From the NCBI GenBank assembly GCA_044225675.1, contig JBGAIH010000004.1, forward strand, positions 1 through 64,000: a stretch of DNA of 64,000 bases. Reading direction: 5' to 3'. This document shows, one piece after another, positions 14,821 to 25,136 of the stretch; within the stretch, counting starts at the first letter, position 1, and every line of letters starts with the position of its first letter. The notes under the pieces were generated by a model, which was not told the DNA's origin, searched no databases, and saw nothing but the letters and a program-made list of their open reading frames with translations. Both the position numbers and the translations under genes were made by a program. Source of the stretch: JACMQX01 sp044225675. GTDB lineage: Bacteria; Pseudomonadota; Gammaproteobacteria; Burkholderiales; Burkholderiaceae_C.

Positions 14821-15627
14821 ATGAGACACAGCCTGATCGCATTGGCCGCAGGGGCCAGCCTGGTGGCGCTTTCGCTGCCGGGCCTGGCGCAAAAGAGCAC
14901 GGCCGACGGCATTGCGGAGTACCGCGCCATGCTGGCGGACGGCAACCCGGCCGAACTGTTCGAAGCGCGTGGCGAGGCCCTGTGGAAGCAGGCCCGCGGC
15001 CCGAAGAACGCCAGCCTTGAAAAATGCGACCTGGGCAAGGGCCCGGGCGTCGTCAAGGGCGCCTTCGTCGAGCTGCCGCGGCGCTTTGCCGACACCAACC
15101 GGGTGCAGGACCTGGAGTCGCGCCTGCTGACCTGCATGGAGACCCTGCAGGGCTTCAGCGCCGCCGACATTGCCAAAACGCCCTTCGGCCGCGATGAGCA
15201 GAAGAACCTTGAGTCGCTGGTGGCCTACATCTCTGCCGAGTCGCGTGGCATGAAGTTCAATCTGCCGCAGGGGCATGCCCAGGAAAAGCTGGCCTACGAA
15301 GTGGGCAAGAAGCTGTTCTACCTGCGGGGTGGCCCCTACGACTTCTCCTGCGCCTCCTGCCACGGCGAGGACGGCAAGCGTGTGCGTCTTCAGGATCTGC
15401 CCAATCTCACCAAGAATCCGGGCGCGGGCAACGGCTTTGGCGCCTGGCCGGCCTACCGCGTCTCCAGCGGCGAGCTCTGGGGCATGCAGCGCCGTCTCAA
15501 TGACTGCTACCGGCAACAGCGCTTCCCGTTCCCGGGATTCGCGTCCGACGCGACCATCGCGCTCGGGGTGTACATGGGCGTCAATGGCAAGGGTGGCGAG
15601 TCGATCGCGCCGGCGCTCAAGCGCTGA
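14821..15627 (+). CDS. soxA: SoxA, monoheme-type cytochrome c of SoxAX
   Basis: A 268-residue periplasmic subunit that, with SoxX, attaches thiosulfate to SoxY. Signal peptide MRHSLIALAAGASLVALSLPGLA. A single CASCH heme site (Cys177, Cys180, His181). Cys229 in LNDCYRQQRFPF is at the position of the cysteine persulfide heme ligand. The N-terminal domain lacks a CxxCH and instead keeps Cys69 and Cys105, so this is the monoheme subtype. Start: ATG 14821, with GAGGAG 9-14 bases upstream; an in-frame ATG at 14800 is less likely because it would precede the signal peptide. Confidence 0.93.
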   Translation: MRHSLIALAAGASLVALSLPGLAQKSTADGIAEYRAMLADGNPAELFEARGEALWKQARGPKNASLEKCDLGKGPGVVKGAFVELPRRFADTNRVQDLESRLLTCMETLQGFSAADIAKTPFGRDEQKNLESLVAYISAESRGMKFNLPQGHAQEKLAYEVGKKLFYLRGGPYDFSCASCHGEDGKRVRLQDLPNLTKNPGAGNGFGAWPAYRVSSGELWGMQRRLNDCYRQQRFPFPGFASDATIALGVYMGVNGKGGESIAPALKR

Positions 15628-15649
15628 ACGGCAGGAAGGGCAAGACATC

Positions 15650-16309
15650 ATGAAGAAGAACACCAAGCATCTGGGCCTGAGCGCCCTGGCCCTGGCCGCA
15701 GCGGGCATCGTCGCCGGTTGCGCCATGCGGCCTTCCGCGCAGGACGTGGACGCCGCGTTCCAGCAGGCCGTCAAGACCTCGTTTCGCGAGCAGGGGATCG
15801 CCAAGCTGGATCGCCTGACGCTGGACGCCTCCAACAAGGCGTGCTCCGAGTCCGAAGGCGCGTCGCTGCCGGACAAGGAAGCCAAGGCCATCGAGGCGGC
15901 CAACCTGGCCACTGTCAAGCTGCCGGCGGACGGCAAGTTCATCGGCAACTGGCAGGAAGGCGAGAAGATCGCCCAGAACGGCCGCGGCATGACCTGGACC
16001 GACCCGGCCAACTCCGTCAATGGCGGCAGCTGCTACAACTGCCACCAGATCAGCAAGGCCGAGCTGTCCTTCGGCTCCATCGGGCCGAGCCTGTACAACT
16101 ACGGCAAGCTGCGTGGCGTGTCTGACCCGGCGTCTGCGGCCGCCAAGCCGATCGTCGAATACACCTGGAGCAAGCTGTGGAACGCCAAGGCCTTCAATGC
16201 CTGCTCGGGCATGCCGCGCTTTGGCCACGCGGGCATCCTCAACGAGCAGCAACTGCGTGACGTGATGGCCCTGCTGCTGGACCCGAAGTCTCCCGTCAAC
16301 AGCCAGTAA
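15650..16309 (+). CDS. soxX: SoxX, cytochrome c of SoxAX (lipoprotein form)
   Basis: A 219-residue cytochrome partner of SoxA. The N-terminus ends in a lipobox (GIVAGC, Cys24), suggesting a membrane-anchored form. The heme site is CYNCH (about residue 125), and the methionine ligand is probably in SGMPRFGH. The roughly 90-residue segment before the heme domain makes it longer than the classical alpha-proteobacterial SoxX, and it carries one free Cys (KACSES). AGGAAGG lies upstream of the ATG at 15650. Confidence 0.9.
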   Translation: MKKNTKHLGLSALALAAAGIVAGCAMRPSAQDVDAAFQQAVKTSFREQGIAKLDRLTLDASNKACSESEGASLPDKEAKAIEAANLATVKLPADGKFIGNWQEGEKIAQNGRGMTWTDPANSVNGGSCYNCHQISKAELSFGSIGPSLYNYGKLRGVSDPASAAAKPIVEYTWSKLWNAKAFNACSGMPRFGHAGILNEQQLRDVMALLLDPKSPVNSQ

Positions 16310-16349
16310 GACACCGCAGGCGCTCCCCGGCGCCAGAAAGTTTCCTCCC

Positions 16350-18065
16350 GTGAGCCTGTCCCGCCGTGAGTTTTCCTCGGTGCTGGCGGCGGCCCTGGCC
16401 TGCGGCTTTCCGCTGGCCCGGGGCGCCACGGCCTCCGCCGCCGCCAGCCTGTACGACGCGCCCCGCTCGGGCCAGGTGCATCTGCTGCACATGACCGACT
16501 GCCACGCGCAGTTGCTGCCGGTCTTCTTCCGTGAGCCGTCCGTCAATCTGGGGGTGGGCGCGATGCGTGGCCAGGTGCCCCATCTGGTCGGCACCCATCT
16601 GCTCAAGTCGGCCGGCATCCGCGCCGGCACCGCGCAGGCCCATGCGCTGACCTACCTTGACTTCGAGCGTGCGGCGCGCCGCTACGGCAAGGTGGGCGGG
16701 TTCGCCCATCTGGCCACGCTGGTCCAGCGTCTGAAGGCCTCACGCCCCGGTGCCCTGCTGCTCGATGGTGGCGACACCTGGCAGGGCAGCGCGACCGCGC
16801 TGTGGACCGAGGGTCAGGACATGGTCGAGGCCTGCAAGCTGCTGGGCGTCGACATCATGACCGCGCACTGGGAGTTCACCTACGGCGAGGCGCGGGTGCG
16901 GCAGATCGTCGACAAGGAGCTCGGGAACATCGAGTTCCTGGCCCAGAACGTCAAGACGCGCGACTTCGACGACCCGGTGTTCAAGCCCTCGGTCATCCGC
17001 GAGATGAATGGCGTGCCGGTCGGCATCATCGGGCAGGCCTTCCCCTATACCCCGATCGCCAACCCCTCGTGGATGGTGCCGAACTGGACCTTCGGCATCC
17101 AGGAAAAGGAGTTGCAGGAAGCCATCGATGCGGTGCGGGCCAAGGGCGCGCAGGCGGTGGTTCTGCTGAGCCACAACGGCATGGACGTCGACCTCAAGCT
17201 CGCCTCGCGCGTGCGCGGGCTCGACGCGATCCTGGGCGGCCACACCCACGACGGGGTGCCTGTTCCGGTGGTCGTGACCAACCCGGGCGGTCAGACCATC
17301 GTCACCAACGCCGGCAGCAACGGCAAGTTCCTCGGCGTGCTCGACCTCGAGATGCGCGATCGCAAGGTGGCGGGCTTCCAGTACCGGCTGCTGCCCGTCT
17401 TTGCGAACCTGCTGCCGGCCGATCCCGCGATGAGTGCGCTGATCGACCGCATTCGTGCCCCCTACAAGGCCCGGCTTGAGCAGAAGCTCGCCGTCACCGA
17501 CGGCACGCTCTACCGCCGGGGCAATTTCAATGGCACCTTCGACCAGCTCGTGCTGGACGCGCTGATGGACGTGCGCGGGGCGCAGATCGCGTTCTCGCCG
17601 GGCTTTCGCTGGGGGACCTCGCTGCTGCCAGGCCAGGCGATCACGCGCGAGCACCTCATGGACCAGACGGCGATCACCTACCCGTGGACCACGCTGAGCG
17701 ACCTGTCGGGCGAGATGATCAAGACCATCCTCGAAGACGTCGCCGACAACCTCTTCAACCCCGACCCGTACTACCAGCAGGGCGGCGACATGGTCCGCGT
17801 CGGTGGCCTGCAGTACACCTGCGACCCCGGCGCGAAGATGGGCGCGCGCATCCAGGACATGCGCCTGAACGGCCAACCCATCGAAGCCGGCAAGACCTAC
17901 AAGGTCGCCGGCTGGGCCCCCGTCGCCGAAGCCAGCCGCAACGCCGGCCCCCCCATCTGGGAAGTCGTCGAAACCTGGCTCCAGGCCCATCCCACCGTCA
18001 AGCCAAGACGCCTCAACAACCCCCGCCTGCTGGGCGTAGAAGGCAACCCCGGCATTGCCGCCTGA
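16350..18065 (+). CDS. soxB: SoxB, dimanganese thiosulfohydrolase
   Basis: 571 residues. It hydrolyses the terminal sulfonate from SoxY-bound intermediates to release sulfate. Tat leader SRREFSSVLAAALACGFPLA. Metallophosphoesterase/5'-nucleotidase motifs: HMTDCHAQLLP, GGDTWQGS, LSHNGMDVD and GGHTHDGVP. The C-terminal nucleotidase-like domain contains RRGNFNGTFDQLVLDALMD. The start codon is GTG 16350, directly before the Tat leader. It is the last gene of the sox run. Confidence 0.94.
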   Translation: MSLSRREFSSVLAAALACGFPLARGATASAAASLYDAPRSGQVHLLHMTDCHAQLLPVFFREPSVNLGVGAMRGQVPHLVGTHLLKSAGIRAGTAQAHALTYLDFERAARRYGKVGGFAHLATLVQRLKASRPGALLLDGGDTWQGSATALWTEGQDMVEACKLLGVDIMTAHWEFTYGEARVRQIVDKELGNIEFLAQNVKTRDFDDPVFKPSVIREMNGVPVGIIGQAFPYTPIANPSWMVPNWTFGIQEKELQEAIDAVRAKGAQAVVLLSHNGMDVDLKLASRVRGLDAILGGHTHDGVPVPVVVTNPGGQTIVTNAGSNGKFLGVLDLEMRDRKVAGFQYRLLPVFANLLPADPAMSALIDRIRAPYKARLEQKLAVTDGTLYRRGNFNGTFDQLVLDALMDVRGAQIAFSPGFRWGTSLLPGQAITREHLMDQTAITYPWTTLSDLSGEMIKTILEDVADNLFNPDPYYQQGGDMVRVGGLQYTCDPGAKMGARIQDMRLNGQPIEAGKTYKVAGWAPVAEASRNAGPPIWEVVETWLQAHPTVKPRRLNNPRLLGVEGNPGIAA

Positions 18066-18400
18066 GCGATAACAGAGTCGGCGCCTGCGGCCCGCGCGGC
18101 AGCTGACGCGCCGCAGAAGACTACGGCGAGCCAACGCCAGACACCTCCCGCCAGCCAAGCCGCGCCCGTGGGCGCCGGCCGCGCCGGGCCGCCCCACGCG
18201 GCCGCGCGCCCCCCAGTGGGGGGAGGCGGCGCGATAGCGCCGCATCGGGGGGCGTCCTTCCCCGCTTCGGGGGGCGTACAATACCTTTTTGCAACACGGC
18301 CCTTCCTGCCACAGTCGCATCCGCTATCCGGTTCAGCCGTGTCGCGGAAGGTTTACCAACCAGCTAATGTTTCCCAGAGGGAAACGGAGGTCAGCGCAGT
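18066..18400. other. 335-bp intergenic region between soxB and sucA with three GC hairpins
   Basis: No gene is seen here. The region holds three consecutive perfect hairpins: CCCCCC-AGT-GGGGGG at 18209-18223, GCGGCGC-GATA-GCGCCGC at 18226-18243, and CCCCG-CTT-CGGGG at 18260-18272. A -10-like TACAAT (18277-18282) and a strong ribosome binding site, CGGAGGT at 18385-18391, serve sucA. GC palindromes of this style recur between genes in Comamonadaceae, so this is probably a dispersed intergenic repeat that may also end sox transcription. Confidence 0.6.
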
Positions 18401-21295
18401 ATGAGTGATCACTCGACCGACGGGTCATCCGTCTACACCGCCTATCAAGGCAATTCGTATCTCTTCGGGGGCAACGCCCCGTATGTCGAAGAGATGTACG
18501 AGAACTATCTCGCCAATCCCGGCAGCGTGCCTGACAACTGGCGCAGCTATTTCGATGCGCTGCAGCACGTTCCGGCGGTCGACGGCTCCAATGCCAAGGA
18601 CGTCCCGCACCTGCCGGTGATCAATGCCTTTGCCGAGCGCGCCAAGCAGGGCGGCACCAGGGTCGTTGAAGCCAGCGGCGCCGACTCCGAGATCGGCCGC
18701 AAGCGCACCGCCGTCCAGCAGCTGATCGCCGCTTACCGCAACGTCGGCGCCCGCTGGGCGGACCTCGACCCGCTCAAGCGCACCGAGCGCGAAAAGATTC
18801 CCGAGCTGGAGCCCTCGTTCTACGGCTTCAGCGACTCCGACCAGGAAGTGGTGTTCAACACCAGCAACACCTTCTTCGGCAAGGCCTCGATGTCGCTGCG
18901 CGAGCTGCTCAATGCGCTGCGCGAAACCTACTGCGGCACCATCGGCGCCGAGTACATGTACATCACCGACCAGCACAAGAAGCGCTGGTGGCAGCAGAAG
19001 CTGGAGGCGATCCGCAGCAAGCCCCAGTTCGACGCCGAGAAGAAGAAGCACATCCTCGACCGCCTCACGGCAGCCGAAGGCCTGGAGCGCTTCCTGCACA
19101 CCAAGTACGTCGGCCAGAAGCGCTTCTCGCTCGAAGGCGGCGAGAGCTTCATCGCGGCAATGGACGAGCTGATCCAGCAAGCCGGCGCCAAGGGCGTGCA
19201 GGAGATCGTGATCGGCATGGCCCACCGTGGCCGGCTGAACGTGCTCGTCAACTCGCTGGGCAAGATGCCTGCCGACCTGTTCGCCGAGTTCGACCACACC
19301 GCCAAGGAGGATCTGCCCTCCGGCGACGTCAAGTACCACCAGGGCTTCAGCTCGGACGTCACCACCCCCGGTGGCCCGGTCCACCTGAGCCTGGCCTTCA
19401 ACCCCTCGCACCTGGAAATCGTGAACCCGGTGGTGGAAGGCTCCGTGCGCGCGCGCATGGACCGCCGTGCCGACCCGGAAGGCAAGCAGGTGCTGCCGGT
19501 GCAGGTGCACGGCGATGCCGCCTTCGCCGGCCAGGGCGTCGTGATGGAGACGCTGGCGCTGGCCGAAACGCGTGGCTACTTCACCGGCGGCACGGTGCAC
19601 ATCGTGATCAACAACCAGATCGGCTTCACCACCTCCGATCCGCGCGACAGCCGCTCCACGCTGTACTGCTCGGACGTCGTCAAGATGATCGAGGCGCCCG
19701 TGCTGCACGTCAACGGCGACGATCCGGAAGCGGTCGTGCTAGCCACGCAGATCGCGCTGGACTACCGCATGGAATTCCAGAAGGACGTGGTCGTCGACAT
19801 CATCTGCTTCCGCAAGCTGGGCCACAACGAGCAGGACACGCCGGCGCTCACCCAGCCGCTCATGTACAAGAAGATCGGCCAGCATCCCGGCACGCGCAAG
19901 CTCTACGGTGACAAGCTCGTCACGCAGGGCGTGCTGCAGGTCGACGGTCCGGACCAGATGGTCAAGACCTATCGCGCGGCCATGGACGCCGGGCGCCACA
20001 CGGTCGACCCGGTCCTGACCAACTTCAAGAGCAAGTACGCGGTCGACTGGAGCCCGTACCTGAACAAGAAGTGGACGGACGCCGCCGACACCGCCATTCC
20101 TCTGGCCGAGTGGAAGCGCCTGGCCGAGAAGATCACCACCGTCCCCGCCAACTTCACGCCGCATCCGCTCGTCAAGAAGGTGCTGGACGACCGCGCTGCC
20201 ATGGGCCGCGGCGAGTCCAACGTGGACTGGGGCATGGGCGAGCACATGGCCTTTGCCTCGCTGGTGGCCAGCGGCTATCCGGTCCGCCTGTCGGGCGAGG
20301 ACTGCGGTCGCGGCACCTTCACCCACCGCCACGCCGTGCTGCACGACCAGAACCGCGAGAAGTGGGACATCGGCACCTACACGCCGCTGTGCAACGTGGC
20401 CGACAACCAGGCCCCGTTCGTCGTCATCGACTCGATCCTGTCGGAGGAGGCGGTGCTCGGCTTCGAATACGGCTATGCGTCCAACGACCCGAACACCCTG
20501 GTGATCTGGGAGGCCCAGTTCGGCGACTTTGCCAACGGCGCGCAGGTCGTGATCGACCAGTTCATCGCCTCGGGCGAGGTCAAGTGGGGCCGCGTCAACG
20601 GCATCACGCTGATGCTGCCGCACGGCTATGAAGGCCAGGGCCCCGAGCACAGCTCGGCGCGTCTGGAGCGCTTCATGCAGCTGTCGGCCGACACCAACAT
20701 GCAGGTCGTGCAGCCGACCACGGCCAGCCAGATCTTCCATGTGCTGCGTCGCCAGATGATCCGCAACCTGCGCAAGCCGCTGATCATCATGACCCCGAAG
20801 TCCCTGCTGCGCAACAAGGACGCCACGTCGCCGCTCGTGGAGTTCACCAAGGGAAGCTTCCAGACGGTGATCCCCGAGCACAAGGAAGAAGTCAACAAGA
20901 AGGCCGACAAGGTCAAGCGCGTCATCGCCTGCTCGGGCAAGGTCTACTACGACCTGGCCAAGAAGCGCGATGAAAAGGGCATCGACGACGTGGCCATCCT
21001 GCGCGTCGAGCAGCTCTATCCGTTCCCGCACAAGGCGTTCGCGGCCGAGCTCAAGAAGTACCCGAATGCGACCGACATCGTCTGGTGCCAGGACGAGCCG
21101 CAGAACCAGGGCGCCTGGTTCTTCGTGCAGCACTACATCCACGAGAACATGCTCGACGGACAGAAGCTGGGCTACTCCGGCCGGGCGGCTTCCGCATCGC
21201 CGGCCGTGGGCTATTCGCACCTGCACCAGGAGCAGCAGAAGGCCCTCGTTGACGGCGCCTTCAGCAAGCTCAAGGGCTTCGTGCTCACCAAATAA
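18401..21295 (+). CDS. sucA: 2-oxoglutarate dehydrogenase E1 component
   Basis: A 964-residue thiamine-diphosphate enzyme that decarboxylates 2-oxoglutarate in the TCA cycle. The N-terminal arm that docks to E2 is present (YLFGGNAPYVEEMYENYLANP). Core motifs include VIGMAHRGRLNVLVN (about residue 270), HGDAAFAGQGVVMETL and INNQIGFTTSDPRDSRS. The C-terminal domain has RVEQLYPFP and WCQDEPQNQGAW. Length is as expected (E. coli 933). Strong CGGAGGT 9 bases upstream. First gene of sucA-sucB-lpd. Confidence 0.97.
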   Translation: MSDHSTDGSSVYTAYQGNSYLFGGNAPYVEEMYENYLANPGSVPDNWRSYFDALQHVPAVDGSNAKDVPHLPVINAFAERAKQGGTRVVEASGADSEIGRKRTAVQQLIAAYRNVGARWADLDPLKRTEREKIPELEPSFYGFSDSDQEVVFNTSNTFFGKASMSLRELLNALRETYCGTIGAEYMYITDQHKKRWWQQKLEAIRSKPQFDAEKKKHILDRLTAAEGLERFLHTKYVGQKRFSLEGGESFIAAMDELIQQAGAKGVQEIVIGMAHRGRLNVLVNSLGKMPADLFAEFDHTAKEDLPSGDVKYHQGFSSDVTTPGGPVHLSLAFNPSHLEIVNPVVEGSVRARMDRRADPEGKQVLPVQVHGDAAFAGQGVVMETLALAETRGYFTGGTVHIVINNQIGFTTSDPRDSRSTLYCSDVVKMIEAPVLHVNGDDPEAVVLATQIALDYRMEFQKDVVVDIICFRKLGHNEQDTPALTQPLMYKKIGQHPGTRKLYGDKLVTQGVLQVDGPDQMVKTYRAAMDAGRHTVDPVLTNFKSKYAVDWSPYLNKKWTDAADTAIPLAEWKRLAEKITTVPANFTPHPLVKKVLDDRAAMGRGESNVDWGMGEHMAFASLVASGYPVRLSGEDCGRGTFTHRHAVLHDQNREKWDIGTYTPLCNVADNQAPFVVIDSILSEEAVLGFEYGYASNDPNTLVIWEAQFGDFANGAQVVIDQFIASGEVKWGRVNGITLMLPHGYEGQGPEHSSARLERFMQLSADTNMQVVQPTTASQIFHVLRRQMIRNLRKPLIIMTPKSLLRNKDATSPLVEFTKGSFQTVIPEHKEEVNKKADKVKRVIACSGKVYYDLAKKRDEKGIDDVAILRVEQLYPFPHKAFAAELKKYPNATDIVWCQDEPQNQGAWFFVQHYIHENMLDGQKLGYSGRAASASPAVGYSHLHQEQQKALVDGAFSKLKGFVLTK

Positions 21296-21328
21296 GAACG
21301 CAGTACAGAACGAACGGAAAGAATTCAA

Positions 21329-22597
21329 ATGGCTATCGTAGAAGTGAAGGTCCCGCAGCTGTCCGAATCGGTTGCAGAAGCAACCATGCTGCAGTGGAAG
21401 AAGAAGGCCGGCGAAGCGGTCGCGGTCGACGAGATCCTGATCGAGATCGAGACCGACAAGGTCGTGCTCGAAGTGCCGGCACCGTCGGCCGGCGTGCTCT
21501 CCGAGATCGTCGTCGGCGACGGCGGCACGGTGGTGGCCGACCAGCTGATCGCGAAGATCGACACCGAAGGCAAGGGCGCTGCCGCTGCTCCCGCTGCCGC
21601 TGCAGCCCCGGCGCCCGCCGCTGCTTCCGCGCCTGCTCCGGCACCGGCGCCGGCCGCAGGGGGCAGCATGGCCGGCGTGGCCATGCCCGCCGCCGCCAAG
21701 CTCATGGCCGACAACAACCTGCCGGCCGGCTCCGTGCCCGGCACGGGCAAGGATGGCCGCGTCACCAAGGGTGACGTGCTGGGTGCCGTGGCAGGCGGGG
21801 CCCGCCCCGCCGTTGCGCCGCCGGTGGCCGCGCCCACGGGTGCGCCCAAGGCCGCGCTGCCGCAGGTTGCAGGCCCGGCCGCGCCGGACCTCGGCGACCG
21901 GCCCGAGCAGCGCGTGCCGATGAGCCGCCTGCGCGCGCGCGTCGCGGAGCGTCTGCTGCAGTCGCAGTCGACCAACGCCATCCTGACCACCTTCAATGAG
22001 GTGAACATGGCGCCCGTGATGGAAATGCGCAAGCGCTTCCAGGAGAAGTTCGAGAAGGAGCACGGCGTGAAGATCGGCTTCATGAGCTTCTTCGTGAAGG
22101 CGGCCGTGCATGCGCTCAAGAAGTATCCGGTGCTCAATGCCAGCGTGGACGGCAACGACATCGTCTACCACGGCTACTTCGACATCGGCATCGCCGTGGG
22201 CTCGCCGCGCGGCCTGGTGGTGCCGATCCTGCGCAATGCCGACCAGATGAGCTTTGCCGACATCGAGAAGAAGATCGCCGAGTTCGGCGCCAAGGCACGC
22301 GACGGCAAGCTCGGCATCGAGGAGATGACCGGCGGCACGTTCTCGATCAGCAACGGTGGCGTGTTCGGCTCCATGCTGTCCACCCCTATCATCAATCCGC
22401 CGCAGTCGGCCATCCTGGGCGTTCACGCCACCAAGGACCGCGCCGTGGTCGAGAACGGCCAGATCGTCATCCGCCCGATGAACTATCTCGCGATGAGCTA
22501 CGACCACCGAATCATCGACGGCCGCGAAGCCGTGCTGGGCCTGGTGGCGATGAAGGAAGCGCTCGAAGATCCGGCGCGCCTGCTGTTCGACATCTGA
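21329..22597 (+). CDS. sucB: dihydrolipoyl succinyltransferase E2 component
   Basis: A 422-residue E2 core of the 2-oxoglutarate dehydrogenase complex. One lipoyl domain with the lipoylated Lys44 in [11 protein letters not shown], an Ala/Pro-rich hinge at about 80-110, a peripheral subunit-binding domain ([18 protein letters not shown]), and the catalytic domain ending with [12 protein letters not shown] (His393). GGAAAG precedes the ATG. It lies 33 bp after sucA and 9 bp before lpd. Confidence 0.97.
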   Translation: MAIVEVKVPQLSESVAEATMLQWKKKAGEAVAVDEILIEIETDKVVLEVPAPSAGVLSEIVVGDGGTVVADQLIAKIDTEGKGAAAAPAAAAAPAPAAASAPAPAPAPAAGGSMAGVAMPAAAKLMADNNLPAGSVPGTGKDGRVTKGDVLGAVAGGARPAVAPPVAAPTGAPKAALPQVAGPAAPDLGDRPEQRVPMSRLRARVAERLLQSQSTNAILTTFNEVNMAPVMEMRKRFQEKFEKEHGVKIGFMSFFVKAAVHALKKYPVLNASVDGNDIVYHGYFDIGIAVGSPRGLVVPILRNADQMSFADIEKKIAEFGAKARDGKLGIEEMTGGTFSISNGGVFGSMLSTPIINPPQSAILGVHATKDRAVVENGQIVIRPMNYLAMSYDHRIIDGREAVLGLVAMKEALEDPARLLFDI

Positions 22598-22606
22598 GGA
22601 CCGGCC

Positions 22607-24034
22607 ATGAGCAAGCAATTCGACGTGATCGTCATCGGTGGCGGTCCCGGTGGCTACATCGCCGCCATCCGCGCGGCGCAGCTGGGCTTCAACACCGCCT
22701 GCATCGACGAGTGGAAGAACGAAAAGGGCGGCCCGGCCCCGGGCGGCACCTGCACCAACGTGGGCTGCATCCCCTCCAAGGCGCTGCTGCAGTCGTCCGA
22801 GCACTATGAGCACGCCGGCAAGCACTTTGCCGAGCATGGCATCGAGGTCAAGGGCCTGGGCCTGGACGTCGGCCAGATGCTCAAGCGCAAGGACACGGTG
22901 GTCAAGCAGAACAACGACGGCATCCTGTTCCTCTTCAAGAAGAACAAGGTCTCGTTCTTCCACGGCCGCGGCTCCTTCGTGAAGCAGGCCGAGGCCGGCT
23001 ACGAGATCCAGGTGGCCGGCGCCGCCAGCGAGACGCTCGTGGGCAAGCACATCATCGTGGCAACGGGCTCCAATGCGCGGGCCCTGCCGGGCACACCGTT
23101 CGACGAGGAGAACGTCCTGTCGAACGACGGCGCCCTGCGCATCGGCGCGGTGCCGAAGAAGCTCGGCCTCATCGGCTCGGGCGTGATCGGTCTGGAAATG
23201 GGCTCGGTCTGGCGCCGCCTGGGCTCGGAAGTCACGATTCTCGAAGGCCTGCCCACGTTCCTGGGCGCGGTGGACGAGCAGATCGCCAAGGAAGCCAAGA
23301 AGGCCTTCGACAAGCAGGGACTGAAGATCGAACTGGGCGTGAAGGTCGGCGAGATCAAGTCCGGCAAGAAGGGCGTCTCCATCGCCTACACCGACGCCAA
23401 GGGCGGCGCGCAGACCCTGGACGTGGACAAGCTCATCGTCTCGATCGGCCGGGTGCCCAATACCATCGGCCTCAATGCCGAGGCCGTGGGCCTGAAGCTC
23501 GACGAGCGTGGTGCGATCGTCGTCGACGCAGACTGCAAGACCAATCTGCCCGGCGTCTGGGCAGTGGGCGACGTGGTCCGCGGCCCGATGCTGGCCCACA
23601 AGGCCGAGGAGGAGGGCGTGGCGGTGGCCGAGCGCATTGCAGGCCAGCACGGGCACGTCAACTTCAACACCATTCCGTGGGTCATCTACACCAGCCCCGA
23701 GATCGCCTGGGTCGGCCAGACCGAGCAGCAGCTCAAGGCGGCCGGCGTCAAATACAAAGCCGGCACCTTCCCGTTCATGGCGAACGGGCGGGCCCGGGCG
23801 CTGGGCGACACGACCGGCATGGTGAAGTTCCTGGCCGACGCGGCCACGGACGAAATCCTGGGCGTGCATATCGTGGGGCCGATGGCCAGCGAGCTGATTG
23901 CCGAGGCCGTGGTGGCCATGGAGTTCCGCGCCAGCAGCGAGGACATCGCGCGCATCTGCCACGCGCATCCGTCGCTGTCGGAAGCCACGAAGGAAGCCGC
24001 GCTCGCCGTCGACAAGCGGACCCTGAACTTCTGA
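22607..24034 (+). CDS. lpdA: dihydrolipoyl dehydrogenase E3 component
   Basis: A 475-residue flavoprotein that re-oxidises the lipoyl group using NAD+. FAD-binding GGGPGGY (residues 11-17), the redox disulfide Cys49/Cys54 in [10 protein letters not shown], the NAD-binding segment [17 protein letters not shown], and the C-terminal HAHPSLSEA with the catalytic His/Glu. Operon-bound to sucAB, so it mainly serves this complex. The [15 protein letters not shown] insertion before the redox site is usual in betaproteobacterial enzymes. Confidence 0.96.
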   Translation: MSKQFDVIVIGGGPGGYIAAIRAAQLGFNTACIDEWKNEKGGPAPGGTCTNVGCIPSKALLQSSEHYEHAGKHFAEHGIEVKGLGLDVGQMLKRKDTVVKQNNDGILFLFKKNKVSFFHGRGSFVKQAEAGYEIQVAGAASETLVGKHIIVATGSNARALPGTPFDEENVLSNDGALRIGAVPKKLGLIGSGVIGLEMGSVWRRLGSEVTILEGLPTFLGAVDEQIAKEAKKAFDKQGLKIELGVKVGEIKSGKKGVSIAYTDAKGGAQTLDVDKLIVSIGRVPNTIGLNAEAVGLKLDERGAIVVDADCKTNLPGVWAVGDVVRGPMLAHKAEEEGVAVAERIAGQHGHVNFNTIPWVIYTSPEIAWVGQTEQQLKAAGVKYKAGTFPFMANGRARALGDTTGMVKFLADAATDEILGVHIVGPMASELIAEAVVAMEFRASSEDIARICHAHPSLSEATKEAALAVDKRTLNF

Positions 24035-24035
24035 C

Positions 24036-25136
24036 GTGACGTCGGTTCTCGAGCAGTACCAGGCCGAACTGGCCGCGCGGGGTTACCAGAGTGACCCCGC
24101 GCAACTCAAGGCAGTCGAAGCGCTTGAGCGCTGCGCCCGTGAATGGGCGGCATTCAAGGAGCAGCGCTCCAATGCGCTGAAGAAGCTCATCCACCGGCCG
24201 GCCGTGCCGCGCGGCGTCTACATGTACGGCGGGGTGGGGCGCGGCAAGAGCTTTCTGATGGACTGCTTCTACAACGCCGTGCCCATCCGGCGCAAGACGC
24301 GTCTGCATTTTCACGAGTTCATGCGCGAGGTGCACCGCGAGCTGGCCGAGCTCAAGGGCCGGCCCGATCCGCTGGACGAGCTGGGGCGGCGCATGGCCAA
24401 GCGCTATCGGCTGCTGTGCTTCGACGAATTCCACGTGGCCGACATCACCGACGCGATGATCCTGCACCGCCTGCTGGATGCGCTGTTCGACAACGGCGTC
24501 GGCTTCGTCACGACCTCCAACTTTGCGCCCGACGGGCTATACCCGGGCGGCATGCATCGCGACCGCATCCTGCCGGCGATTGCACTGCTCAACGACCGTC
24601 TGGAAGTCATCAACGTCGACAACGGCACCGACTACCGGCGCCGCACGATGCAGCAGGTCAAGCTCTACCATACGCCGCTCGGGCCGCAGGCGGATGCGGA
24701 GATGAGCGATGCATTCGACCGGCTTGCCGAGTCGCGCGACGAGGATCCCGTGCTGCACATCGAGCAGCGCGAGATCCGGGCGCGACGCAAGGCGGGCGGG
24801 GTGGTCTGGTTCGACTTTGCCACGCTGTGCGGCGGTCCGCGTTCGCAGAACGACTACCTCGAGATCGCCTCCCAGTTTCATACGGTGCTGCTCAGCGATG
24901 TGCCGGTCATGCCGGTGCGCATGGCGTCCGAAGCCCGCCGGTTCACCTGGCTGGTGGATGTGCTGTACGACAGGCGCGTCAAGCTCATCATGTCGGCCGA
25001 GGTGGCACCTGAGGCGTTGTACACCGAAGGGCCGCTGGCGCACGAATTTCCGCGCACGGTATCCCGACTCAACGAAATGCAATCCGCCGAGTTCCTCGCG
25101 CTGGACCGGCGACTGGTGGATACTGGCCTCACATGA
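24036..25136 (+). CDS. zapE: ZapE/AFG1-family AAA ATPase
   Basis: A 366-residue cell-division-associated ATPase. Walker A GGVGRGKS (residues 65-72), Walker B LLCFDEFHV, sensor region TTSNFAPDGLYPGGMHRDRILPAI. It begins with GTG one base after the lpdA stop, so it is translated in the sucAB-lpd transcript, a gene order common in Burkholderiales. ZapE interacts with FtsZ at late constriction; the metabolic neighbour is positional rather than functional as far as known. Confidence 0.92.
   Translation: MTSVLEQYQAELAARGYQSDPAQLKAVEALERCAREWAAFKEQRSNALKKLIHRPAVPRGVYMYGGVGRGKSFLMDCFYNAVPIRRKTRLHFHEFMREVHRELAELKGRPDPLDELGRRMAKRYRLLCFDEFHVADITDAMILHRLLDALFDNGVGFVTTSNFAPDGLYPGGMHRDRILPAIALLNDRLEVINVDNGTDYRRRTMQQVKLYHTPLGPQADAEMSDAFDRLAESRDEDPVLHIEQREIRARRKAGGVVWFDFATLCGGPRSQNDYLEIASQFHTVLLSDVPVMPVRMASEARRFTWLVDVLYDRRVKLIMSAEVAPEALYTEGPLAHEFPRTVSRLNEMQSAEFLALDRRLVDTGLT

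Noticed and set aside
19739..23968. A 1409-codon open frame on the minus strand opposite sucA, sucB and lpdA
   Set aside because: It is antisense to three unmistakable enzymes. Its sequence is His/Asp/Val/Arg-rich, as expected from the shadow of GC-rich codons, and it has no domain.
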